A stretch of 7,733 bases of DNA from Flavobacteria bacterium RIFCSPLOWO2_12_FULL_31_7. Its GTDB lineage: Bacteria; Bacteroidota; Bacteroidia; Flavobacteriales; Flavobacteriaceae. A program made the position numbers and the translations under genes. Under the pieces are notes generated by a model. It saw nothing but the letters and a program-made list of their open reading frames with translations. It was not told where the DNA came from and did no database searches. Location of the stretch: NCBI GenBank assembly GCA_001800945.1, contig MGWJ01000122.1:1-7733 (forward strand). The letters are read 5' to 3'. Shown here in pieces: positions 1 through 5,714 of this stretch (position 1 is the first letter of the stretch; the number at the start of each line of letters is the position of its first letter).

Positions 1-1353
1 TGATTCTCTAATGACAGAAATTTCTTTTCTAATTTCTACATTTTCATAAATTAATTCAAACTTTGTATCTTCAATTTTGTATACATTTAAAACGTCGTTA
101 ATCAATGACAATAGGTAATTTGAAGAAAACTTCAAAGCATTAAAATACTTGTCTTTTTTCAATTCAACATGTTCAGATTCAATAATATCAGCCATTCCAA
201 TTACACCATACAAAGGCGTTCTTAATTCATGACTTACATTAGATAAAAATTGCGATTTAAGCAACGAAGCTTCTTCTGATTTGCTATTAGCAATTTTTAA
301 TTGTTCGTTAGATTCGAATAATTTTCTATTTAATTTTCTATAATCTAAATAGTTTTTAAACATGAAAATTAGAAAGATTAATAAAATACCCGCGAAAAAC
401 AAACTCATTTTTACAAGTTTTGAAGAAGCGGACATCTTTTGATCTTGTACTTTCTTTTCCGAAGCAATTTTCTGAATTTTATTATTCATTTCCACAATTT
501 CAATGGAAGAGCCCGAAAATTTAATTTCTTGATTTCTCTCTTTTACATACACAACATCTTGTAAACTATCATGCATTTCTAAAAAACGTAATGCTTTAGG
601 AACATCATCATATTTTTTATAAAACTTATAAAGTTCATCGTACATTTCTAATTCATTGGCTTTTAAGAATTTTTTATCTCCAACTTTTAGTTTATTTATT
701 ACAATTTGATAATTGATTTCTGCATTTTTCTTATCGTTTACATTGGAATAATATTTTCCTAATAAAGAATGATATGTGACTAAAATTTCGAAATCATTGG
801 TGTTTTTGGCAAAAGAATTAATTCGATCTAAAAATATTTTTGCAGTTTTAAAATCGCCTAATTCCATATTCGCGTCTGCAATATTAACTTCAGCATAAGC
901 GATGTCGATTTTTACACCATTCTTCTTGGAATATTCATAACATTTCAGATAATATTTTAATCCTTTTCTCGGGTTACTTAACCTAAAAAAATAAACGTTT
1001 CCAAGGTTATTATGTAAAAAATCTAATTGTTGAATATCGTTGGCTTTGTAGGCGTATTCAATTCCACGTTCGTAGTAATAGATGGCTTTTTTTAAATCTG
1101 AAAATTCCTCGTAATTAAGTCCGATTATATTGTACACTTTTGCGGCATAACTGTAATCGTCATTTTTCAAAGCAAATTGAAGAACTTTTTGCGCATTTTC
1201 TAGCGAAGATTTACAATTTAAATTATTTAAATCATCAATAGCTTTTCTCAATGTTGCTTTAGCCTCTACCCTATTATTTACTACAAGTTGAGCAAAATTA
1301 AATTTTGGTAATAGGAGAAAAAAAAAGAGTATAAAAAATAGCTTTGCTTTCAT
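1..1353 (-). CDS. Sensor histidine kinase with periplasmic TPR-like domain (partial, C-terminus outside window)
   Basis: The first 451 codons are visible; the frame is still open at base 1. The protein begins with a signal peptide (residues 1-21, hydrophobic core rich in F and L, likely cleavage FNFA|Q). Residues about 65-262 are helical with TPR-like features (for example IIGLNYEEFSDLKKAIYYY at 76-94 and NNLGNVYFF at 114-122). One transmembrane helix lies at about 314-331, followed by a charged, probably coiled-coil linker. A HisKA dimerisation domain carries the H-box FLSNVSHELRTPLYGVIG, with the phosphoacceptor histidine at residue 375. The HATPase domain, and any receiver or DNA-binding domain, would lie to the left of the window. 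The architecture suggests a periplasmic ligand or protein sensor that signals to a cytoplasmic kinase; the stimulus is unknown. The ATG at 1351-1353 is chosen because it gives a complete signal peptide. The gene starts just past the ettA terminator, so it probably has its own promoter. Kinase family is certain; hybrid architecture is only a possibility. Confidence 0.93.
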   Translation of the reverse strand, partial: MKAKLFFILFFFLLLPKFNFAQLVVNNRVEAKATLRKAIDDLNNLNCKSSLENAQKVLQFALKNDDYSYAAKVYNIIGLNYEEFSDLKKAIYYYERGIEYAYKANDIQQLDFLHNNLGNVYFFRLSNPRKGLKYYLKCYEYSKKNGVKIDIAYAEVNIADANMELGDFKTAKIFLDRINSFAKNTNDFEILVTYHSLLGKYYSNVNDKKNAEINYQIVINKLKVGDKKFLKANELEMYDELYKFYKKYDDVPKALRFLEMHDSLQDVVYVKERNQEIKFSGSSIEIVEMNNKIQKIASEKKVQDQKMSASSKLVKMSLFFAGILLIFLIFMFKNYLDYRKLNRKLFESNEQLKIANSKSEEASLLKSQFLSNVSHELRTPLYGVIGMADIIESEHVELKKDKYFNALKFSSNYLLSLINDVLNVYKIEDTKFELIYENVEIRKEISVIRES

Positions 1354-1380
1354 TTTATTTTTTGAGAATTGTAAAAATAA

Positions 1381-1408
1381 AAAAATCCTGATATAAATCA
1401 GGATTTTT
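1381..1408 (-). terminator. Rho-independent terminator downstream of ettA
   Basis: A perfect 12-bp inverted repeat (AAAAATCCTGAT at 1381-1392, ATCAGGATTTTT at 1397-1408) encloses a 4-base loop. Read on the minus strand, the stem runs directly into a T-rich tract (TTTTTTTTATTTTT, ending near 1372). It begins 19 bases after the ettA stop codon, so it ends the ettA transcript and separates it from the kinase gene. On the plus strand it is followed by only five T's, all part of the stem, so termination is mainly for the minus strand. Confidence 0.9.
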
Positions 1409-1427
1409 GATATAATTTATTTACAAA

Positions 1428-3119
1428 TTATCGAATTAACTTCTTGTATTTGATACGAGTAGGTGTTACATCCTTACCTAATCTCTTACGTTTATTTTCT
1501 TCATATTCGGTAAAACTTCCTTCGAAACTATACACTTGTGAATCACCTTCGAAAGCTAAAATATGTGTACAAACTCTATCTAAAAACCATCTGTCGTGAG
1601 AAATGATTACCGCACATCCAGCAAAATTTTCTAAACCTTCTTCTAAAGCACGAAGTGTGTTGATATCTAAATCATTAGTTGGCTCATCTAAAAGTAGTAC
1701 GTTTCCTTCTTCTTTTAAAGTCATTGCCAAGTGTAAACGGTTTCTTTCTCCACCAGATAATGTAGAAACTTTTTTATTTTGATCACTTCCACCGAAATTG
1801 AAACGAGATAAATACGCTCTAGAATTCACTTGTCTTCCTCCCATCATAATCAATTCTTGACCGTCACAGAAGTTTTCCCAAAGTGTTTTGTTAACATCAA
1901 TATTAGAGTGCGATTGATCTACATAGGCGATTTTTACGGTTTCACCAACTTCAAAACTTCCTGAATCAGCTTGCTGCTCGCCCATAATCATTTTAAAAAT
2001 AGTAGATTTACCCGCACCATTTGGTCCGATAATTCCAACAATACCCGCTTGTGGTAAAACGAAATTTAAATCGTCGTATAATAATTTATCACCAAATGCT
2101 TTTGAAACATGTTTCGCTTCAATTACATTTGTTCCTAAACGTGGTCCATTAGGAATATAAATTTCTAATTTTTCGTCTAGTTCTTTTTGATCTTCGTTTA
2201 ATAATTTATCGTAGTTCTGTAAACGTGCTTTTTGTTTCGTTTGACGACCTTTTGCACCTTGACGTACCCAATCTAACTCACGTTCTAAGTTTTTTCTACG
2301 TTTAGAAGCTACTTTTTCTTCTTGTGCCATACGAGTTGATTTTTGGTCTAACCAAGAAGAATAGTTTCCTTTCCAAGGAATACCTTCACCTCTATCTAAC
2401 TCTAAAATCCAACCAGCTACGTTATCTAAGAAATATCTATCGTGCGTTACGGCAATAACTGTTCCAGCATATTGTGCTAAGTGTTGTTCTAACCAAAGTA
2501 CAGATTCTGCATCTAAGTGGTTGGTTGGCTCATCTAATAATAATACGTCTGGTTGTTGTAATAATAAACGACATAAAGCTACACGACGTTTTTCTCCACC
2601 TGATAAAACAGAAATTGGTGTATCTGGATCTGGAGTACGAAGCGCATCCATAGCAACTTCTAATTTATTGTCAATTTCCCATGCACCGCAAGCATCAATT
2701 CTGTCTTGTAATTCCGCTTGACGATCCATAAGTTTCTCCATTTTTTCTGGATTTTCATATACTTCTGGCAAACCAAAATCGTCGTTAATTTTGTTGAATT
2801 CCGCTAATAATTCAAACGTTTCAGCGGCACCTTCACGAACAATATCAATAACTGTTTTGGTTTCGTCTAATTGTGGTTCTTGTTCTAAATAACCAACAGT
2901 ATAACCTGGTTGAAAAACCACATCACCTTGGTAATTTTTATCGATACCAGCAATAATTTTTAATAACGATGATTTTCCTGAACCATTTAATCCAAGAATA
3001 CCAATTTTAGCTCCGTAAAAGAAACTTAAATATATGTTTTTTAATACTTGCTTATCTGCACCAGGATAGGTTTTACTCAATCTTTGCATTGAGAAAATTA
3101 CTTTCTTATCGTCTGACAT
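1428..3119 (-). CDS. ettA: Energy-dependent translational throttle protein EttA (ABC-F ATPase)
   Basis: This 563-residue soluble ABC-F protein has two ATPase cassettes and no membrane domain. Cassette 1 has Walker A GLNGSGKS (43-50), signature LSGGE (172-176), Walker B LLLDEP with catalytic E197, and switch H226. Cassette 2 has GPNGAGKST (365-373), LSGGE (454-458), LLLDEP with E479, and H508. The inter-cassette linker (about 245-325, with ELDWVRQGAKGRQTKQKARL at 281-300) is the P-site tRNA-interaction motif typical of EttA. The insertion at about 95-140 corresponds to the arm that contacts the L1 stalk, and the tail FTEYEENKRKRLG matches EttA. The family binds the ribosomal E site and gates entry into elongation according to ATP/ADP level. 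Length and motifs match E. coli EttA (about 555 residues) closely from end to end, and all catalytic residues are present. The start is preceded by an A-rich leader without a Shine-Dalgarno sequence, as is usual for Bacteroidota. It lies 80 bases after the small membrane protein gene and ends before a strong terminator. Other ABC-F types (Uup, antibiotic-resistance ABC-F) fit less well. Confidence 0.97.
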   Translation of the reverse strand: MSDDKKVIFSMQRLSKTYPGADKQVLKNIYLSFFYGAKIGILGLNGSGKSSLLKIIAGIDKNYQGDVVFQPGYTVGYLEQEPQLDETKTVIDIVREGAAETFELLAEFNKINDDFGLPEVYENPEKMEKLMDRQAELQDRIDACGAWEIDNKLEVAMDALRTPDPDTPISVLSGGEKRRVALCRLLLQQPDVLLLDEPTNHLDAESVLWLEQHLAQYAGTVIAVTHDRYFLDNVAGWILELDRGEGIPWKGNYSSWLDQKSTRMAQEEKVASKRRKNLERELDWVRQGAKGRQTKQKARLQNYDKLLNEDQKELDEKLEIYIPNGPRLGTNVIEAKHVSKAFGDKLLYDDLNFVLPQAGIVGIIGPNGAGKSTIFKMIMGEQQADSGSFEVGETVKIAYVDQSHSNIDVNKTLWENFCDGQELIMMGGRQVNSRAYLSRFNFGGSDQNKKVSTLSGGERNRLHLAMTLKEEGNVLLLDEPTNDLDINTLRALEEGLENFAGCAVIISHDRWFLDRVCTHILAFEGDSQVYSFEGSFTEYEENKRKRLGKDVTPTRIKYKKLIR

Positions 3120-3199
3120 ATTATTTATTTAGTGTTTATTTTTTATTTTTTTTTAACCTAAGTACTTCAGGTTTCCACCTTCATACTTCCAACTTATTA

Positions 3200-3376
3200 T
3201 TACATTCTTCCTTTTAAGGCATTAAAAACCCATGCATTAGCAAAAAAACCAACACCAACTGCGGCAAAACCCCAGCCTGCAACATCATCGTATCTGTAAA
3301 TAGCTAAACCTATTATAATCAAACCCATTATTACCATGATACCTGTAGCCCAAGCTAAAACTGTATTTTTGTTCAT
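3200..3376 (-). CDS. Small two-helix membrane protein, CAL67264-like
   Basis: A 58-codon gene beginning MNKNTVLAWATG and ending FNALKGRM. It has two predicted transmembrane helices, about residues 6-27 and 33-53, joined by a short polar turn (YRYDD). The second helix is glycine and aromatic rich (GWGFAAVGVGFFANAW). It has no signal-peptide cleavage site, cysteine or catalytic motif. I recall a near-identical short protein in many Flavobacteriaceae, annotated as CAL67264 family membrane protein and often beside ettA; this is from memory and was not searched. The function is unknown. The frame is supported by two clean hydrophobic helices, a basic C-terminal end and a fit between neighbours: 42 bases after the VanZ-like gene stop and 80 bases before ettA, all on the same strand. 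A second in-frame stop shortly after the first is not needed to end it. A partial -7-like element (GATATTTG on the minus strand, near 3403-3410) lies upstream but lacks a matching -33 TTG. Confidence 0.85.
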   Translation of the reverse strand: MNKNTVLAWATGIMVIMGLIIIGLAIYRYDDVAGWGFAAVGVGFFANAWVFNALKGRM

Positions 3377-3418
3377 CTTTTTAATTTTATAAATTTAGGA
3401 ATGCAAATATCGTAAATT

Positions 3419-3976
3419 TTATTTTTCTACACTATTTAAAACCGACATTCTTACGGTTAAAAACTTAATTATAACCATAAAAATTATGGTTCCTAATACA
3501 TTTGCCTTTAAATCTTTAATAGAAAATTCTTCTAAAATAAAGAGGTGCTTCCCTTGAAAGTAATTTTGAAAAAACTCATTAATTAAACCAATAAAATTGA
3601 AAAGTAATGCACTCCATAAAATGCTATTTAGTATTTTAATTTTAAAAAAAAATGAAAAATAATAAAATATCAACAAACAAATAACCATGGCAAACAGTAC
3701 ATGTTCAATCGTATTTAAATTGTAATTGGTTTGTTCTGAAAAACCCCAAAAAGAAGCTCTTACAAACAAAACATAACTTACAAAAAAAGTAAAAATTAAT
3801 TGTGAAAACTTAAAAACGGAAGTTTCAGATTTACCTTTTTGAAGCACTAAAACCTCCACACTTATAAAAAAGAAAAGAATGTAAAAATAAAGAATGGGCA
3901 CTTTAATTAAGTATACAATAAAAAGACTTAACAAATAAAAACATCTTGTTAACCAATTTATTAGCCCGAAACTCAT
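3419..3976 (-). CDS. VanZ-like polytopic membrane protein
   Basis: A 185-residue, very hydrophobic protein with about five membrane segments (roughly residues 12-40, which may be one long or two short helices, then 58-76, 92-112, 116-134 and 158-174). The second half carries the spaced polar residues of the VanZ-like family: H92 in a helix (IEHVLFA), E134 and Q137 (NEFFQNYF), then D155 and N159 before a glycine (DLKANVLG). The family name comes from a teicoplanin-resistance accessory protein. Most members, including short ones in Bacteroidota, have no known biochemical role, so resistance should not be inferred. Its ATG overlaps the holA stop by one base (TAATG), which suggests translational coupling to holA. 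The phenylalanine-rich composition and lack of other motifs make finer assignment impossible. It is complete, with a basic tail (MSVLNSVEK). Confidence 0.75.
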   Translation of the reverse strand: MSFGLINWLTRCFYLLSLFIVYLIKVPILYFYILFFFISVEVLVLQKGKSETSVFKFSQLIFTFFVSYVLFVRASFWGFSEQTNYNLNTIEHVLFAMVICLLIFYYFSFFFKIKILNSILWSALLFNFIGLINEFFQNYFQGKHLFILEEFSIKDLKANVLGTIIFMVIIKFLTVRMSVLNSVEK

Positions 3977-4977
3977 TAGTTAAATATTTTATAAACCATT
4001 TCTTTTAACATGTCCTCTTCTTTCATTGAACCTGCTCCTACTCCTTTTGATTTTACATCAATATCGCGAATGACTTCAATAATTTGGCTTACTTTTCGCA
4101 TCGGGAAATTTTTAGCTGCCGTGGCATATTCGTCTACAAAATAGGGATTAACTCCCAAAACCTTTGCGGCATTAAATTTCGATTTATCTTTTAATCCGTG
4201 AAATTGTAACAATTGTGAGAAAAATGAAAACATTTGTCCTGTGACTAATATCATTGGAGTTTCCTTCATATTAAATGCAAAATGATGGATAATATTGTAC
4301 GCTTTTTCCTGATTTCTAACAGCTAAAGCCGATTTCAATTCGAAAATATTGTAATCTTTACTGAAACCAATATTTTCTTCAATATTTTTGGGTGTAAAAA
4401 CATGTCCAGCTGGAAAAACGATTTTTAATTTATCCAATTCGTTATTAATTTTAGCTAAATCTGTTCCTAAAAACTCCGCTAACATGGCAGCTGCTTTGGG
4501 TTCAATACCGTAATTCTGTCCTTTTAAAACTTTTATTATCCAATCTGGAACTTGGTTTTCATACAGTTTCTTACTTTCAAAATACACCCCAATATCTTTG
4601 ATGGTTTTAAAAATTTTCTTTCTTCCATCAGGTTTGGCTCTGTAAGCAAAAACTAAAACAGTCGTAGGTTGCACATTGGCCATATAATTCGTAAAATTCT
4701 CAAAAGTTTTTACTAAATTTTGAGCTTCTTTCACAATAACTACCTGATAATCTGACATCATAGGAAAACGTTTTGCTGTTGAAACTATTTCTTCAACAGA
4801 AGTATCTCTTCCATATAAAACAACCTGATTGAATGCCTTTTCATCTTCTGTAAGTACTGTTTCTTCTATTAAATCAGAAATTCTATCTATATAATAGGCT
4901 TCTTCTCCACATAAAAAATATACAGGTTTGAAATTTCTAGATTTAATATCGTTAACTATTTTTATTACTTCGGTCAT
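3976..4977 (-). CDS. holA: DNA polymerase III subunit delta
   Basis: This 333-residue protein is the delta subunit of the clamp loader, which opens the sliding clamp and loads it onto primed DNA together with the tau/gamma and delta-prime subunits. The N-terminal AAA+-like domain starts with PVYFLCGEEAYYID (18-31), the degenerate P-loop region characteristic of HolA, and continues with FPMMSDYQVVIVKEAQNL (71-88). The middle lid domain includes LGTDLAKINNELDKL (170-184). The C-terminal collar domain runs from about residue 205 to the end. Length and domain order are normal for the family (about 330-345 residues). Delta lacks a working ATPase site in all species, so the missing canonical Walker A is expected. 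The ATG at 4975-4977 is chosen because the conserved N-terminus begins shortly after it. The gene is divergent from the nuclease-like gene (63 bases between starts) and leads the minus-strand gene group. No convincing promoter is visible for it in the short divergent spacer. Confidence 0.95.
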   Translation of the reverse strand: MTEVIKIVNDIKSRNFKPVYFLCGEEAYYIDRISDLIEETVLTEDEKAFNQVVLYGRDTSVEEIVSTAKRFPMMSDYQVVIVKEAQNLVKTFENFTNYMANVQPTTVLVFAYRAKPDGRKKIFKTIKDIGVYFESKKLYENQVPDWIIKVLKGQNYGIEPKAAAMLAEFLGTDLAKINNELDKLKIVFPAGHVFTPKNIEENIGFSKDYNIFELKSALAVRNQEKAYNIIHHFAFNMKETPMILVTGQMFSFFSQLLQFHGLKDKSKFNAAKVLGVNPYFVDEYATAAKNFPMRKVSQIIEVIRDIDVKSKGVGAGSMKEEDMLKEMVYKIFN

Positions 4978-5006
4978 TGGTATAGCAATCAGTGTTCAGA
5001 TTTTAG

Positions 5007-5036
5007 TTGGCAGTGAAAGAGAAATTGTTATTTTTG
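5007..5036 (+). promoter_or_regulatory. Flavobacterial-type promoter of the HsdR-N-like gene
   Basis: A -33 TTG (5007-5009) and a -7 element TATTTTTG (5029-5036) are separated by 19 bases, matching the TTG-N17/23-TAnnTTTG promoter consensus of Bacteroidota exactly. The start codon lies only four bases after the -7 element, so transcription would begin at or within a few bases of the A of the ATG at 5041. A leaderless or nearly leaderless mRNA is therefore predicted. The TAnnTTTG motif alone is common by chance in such AT-rich DNA; the correctly spaced TTG and position are what support the call. Confidence 0.65.
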
Positions 5037-5040
5037 CCTT

Positions 5041-5487
5041 ATGCAAAAGTTGAATTTCCCATCCTACTCGTTTCGGTTCAAAAATAGTGAAAATAAAGTT
5101 GCTATTTTTGATGAAATTAGAAAAAAATTTGTGGTGCTTACTCCAGAAGAATGGGTTAGGCAACATACAATTCAATATTTAATTCAAGATTGCAACTATC
5201 CAAAATCGTTACTAAACGTTGAAAAACAAGTAAAAATAAACGGAATGAGTAAACGATATGATATTGTAATTTTTAATTCTGATGGTAGTATCTTTTTGAT
5301 TGTGGAATGTAAACAACCAGAAGTAACTATTTCACAAAGTACATTTGATCAAATTGCCCGTTATAATTTTACTTTGAAAGCAGAATATTTAATGGTAACT
5401 AACGGATTAAATCATTATTTTTGCCAAATGGACTTTGAAAAAGAAAAATATACTTTTTTGAAGGAATTACCAAAATACATAAGATAA
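5041..5487 (+). CDS. Stand-alone HsdR N-terminal-like PD-(D/E)XK domain protein
   Basis: A 148-residue protein that resembles only the N-terminal nuclease domain of type I restriction enzyme R subunits. It shows a PD-(D/E)XK-type core: E61 in a strand, KRYDIVIF with D74, then FLIVECKQP with E89 and K91, and a QIARY motif (104-108) like the conserved Q of RecB/HsdR-type nucleases. There is no helicase/translocase part, and no hsdM or hsdS gene nearby, so it is not a working restriction system. The complete hydrophobic-core pattern and clean stop indicate a small intact gene, not a truncated hsdR. From memory, short proteins of this kind with starts like MQKLNFPSY followed by KFVVLTPEEWVRQH are common in Bacteroidota, often beside holA. 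The role is unknown; nucleic-acid cleavage or repair is possible by fold. The ATG at 5041 is supported by this conserved N-terminus, since the next in-frame ATG is at residue 69. It is divergent from holA. Confidence 0.85.
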   Translation: MQKLNFPSYSFRFKNSENKVAIFDEIRKKFVVLTPEEWVRQHTIQYLIQDCNYPKSLLNVEKQVKINGMSKRYDIVIFNSDGSIFLIVECKQPEVTISQSTFDQIARYNFTLKAEYLMVTNGLNHYFCQMDFEKEKYTFLKELPKYIR

Positions 5488-5714
5488 TTTGAAATGTTTT
5501 TAAACACGGAGGCACATAGTTTTTTATTAAATATTTTTTTAAGAAGCTTCGCTTTGAATTGTAAACATAGCATTTTGTTATTGACATTGAAAAACAGGAA
5601 CACAGATTGAACAAATTTTATTAATTTTTATAATTTCTGAAATCTGTTTAAAAAAAATATTATCAAATAGCCTTCGACTCCGCTCAGGATGACATCGCAA
5701 TAAAAAACATAAAC
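5488..5714 (+). other. Spacer with degenerate dispersed-repeat sequence
   Basis: No credible gene is seen in this spacer on either strand. It holds a segment reading AACACGGAGGCACATAG (5503-5519), a short self-complementary patch GAAGCTTC, a loose inverted repeat (ACAGATT at 5602-5608 with AATCTGT at 5641-5647) and the GC-richer repeat described separately. No clear terminator follows the nuclease-like gene, and no TAnnTTTG promoter with a spaced TTG precedes the glycosyltransferase. Read-through from the upstream gene is therefore possible. Confidence 0.6.
5671..5694. repeat. Dispersed intergenic repeat fragment
   Basis: The sequence CCTTCGACTCCGCTCAGG (5671-5688) continuing ATGACA to 5694 is markedly GC-richer than its surroundings. 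From memory it matches a short repeat found between genes in many Bacteroidota and other bacteria (reverse complement starting TGTCATCCTGAGCGGAGTCG). Only one copy is present in this window, so the repeat status rests on recollection. It ends about 20 bases before the glycosyltransferase start, so it would lie in that gene's 5' leader. Confidence 0.6.

Noticed and set aside
2521..2721. Plus-strand open frame of 66 codons
   Set aside because: It lies entirely inside ettA on the opposite strand; the product is low-complexity serine/asparagine-rich and has no gene-like features.
3155..3173. Hairpin AACCT...AGGTT as a terminator before ettA
   Set aside because: The stem is short with a wobble pair, and on the minus strand it is followed by A's, not T's.
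3419..3976. Glycopeptide resistance determinant
   Set aside because: VanZ-like similarity is weak and family-level only; no other van genes are present.
5079..5086. Minus-strand TATTTTTG as the holA promoter
   Set aside because: There is no TTG at the right distance; identical octamers occur by chance nearby on the plus strand (5103-5110).
5041..5487. Type I restriction-modification system
   Set aside because: Only the HsdR N-terminal-like domain is present; no helicase, methylase or specificity gene occurs in the window.
5399..5614. Two overlapping minus-strand open frames (71 and 62 codons) across the end of the nuclease-like gene
   Set aside because: They oppose a well-supported gene and run into AT-rich spacer; the products are K/F/N-rich with no recognisable domain.
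5602..5647. Inverted repeat ACAGATT/AATCTGT as a terminator
   Set aside because: The stem is interrupted, the loop is long and no T-tract follows on the plus strand; a repeat remnant fits better.
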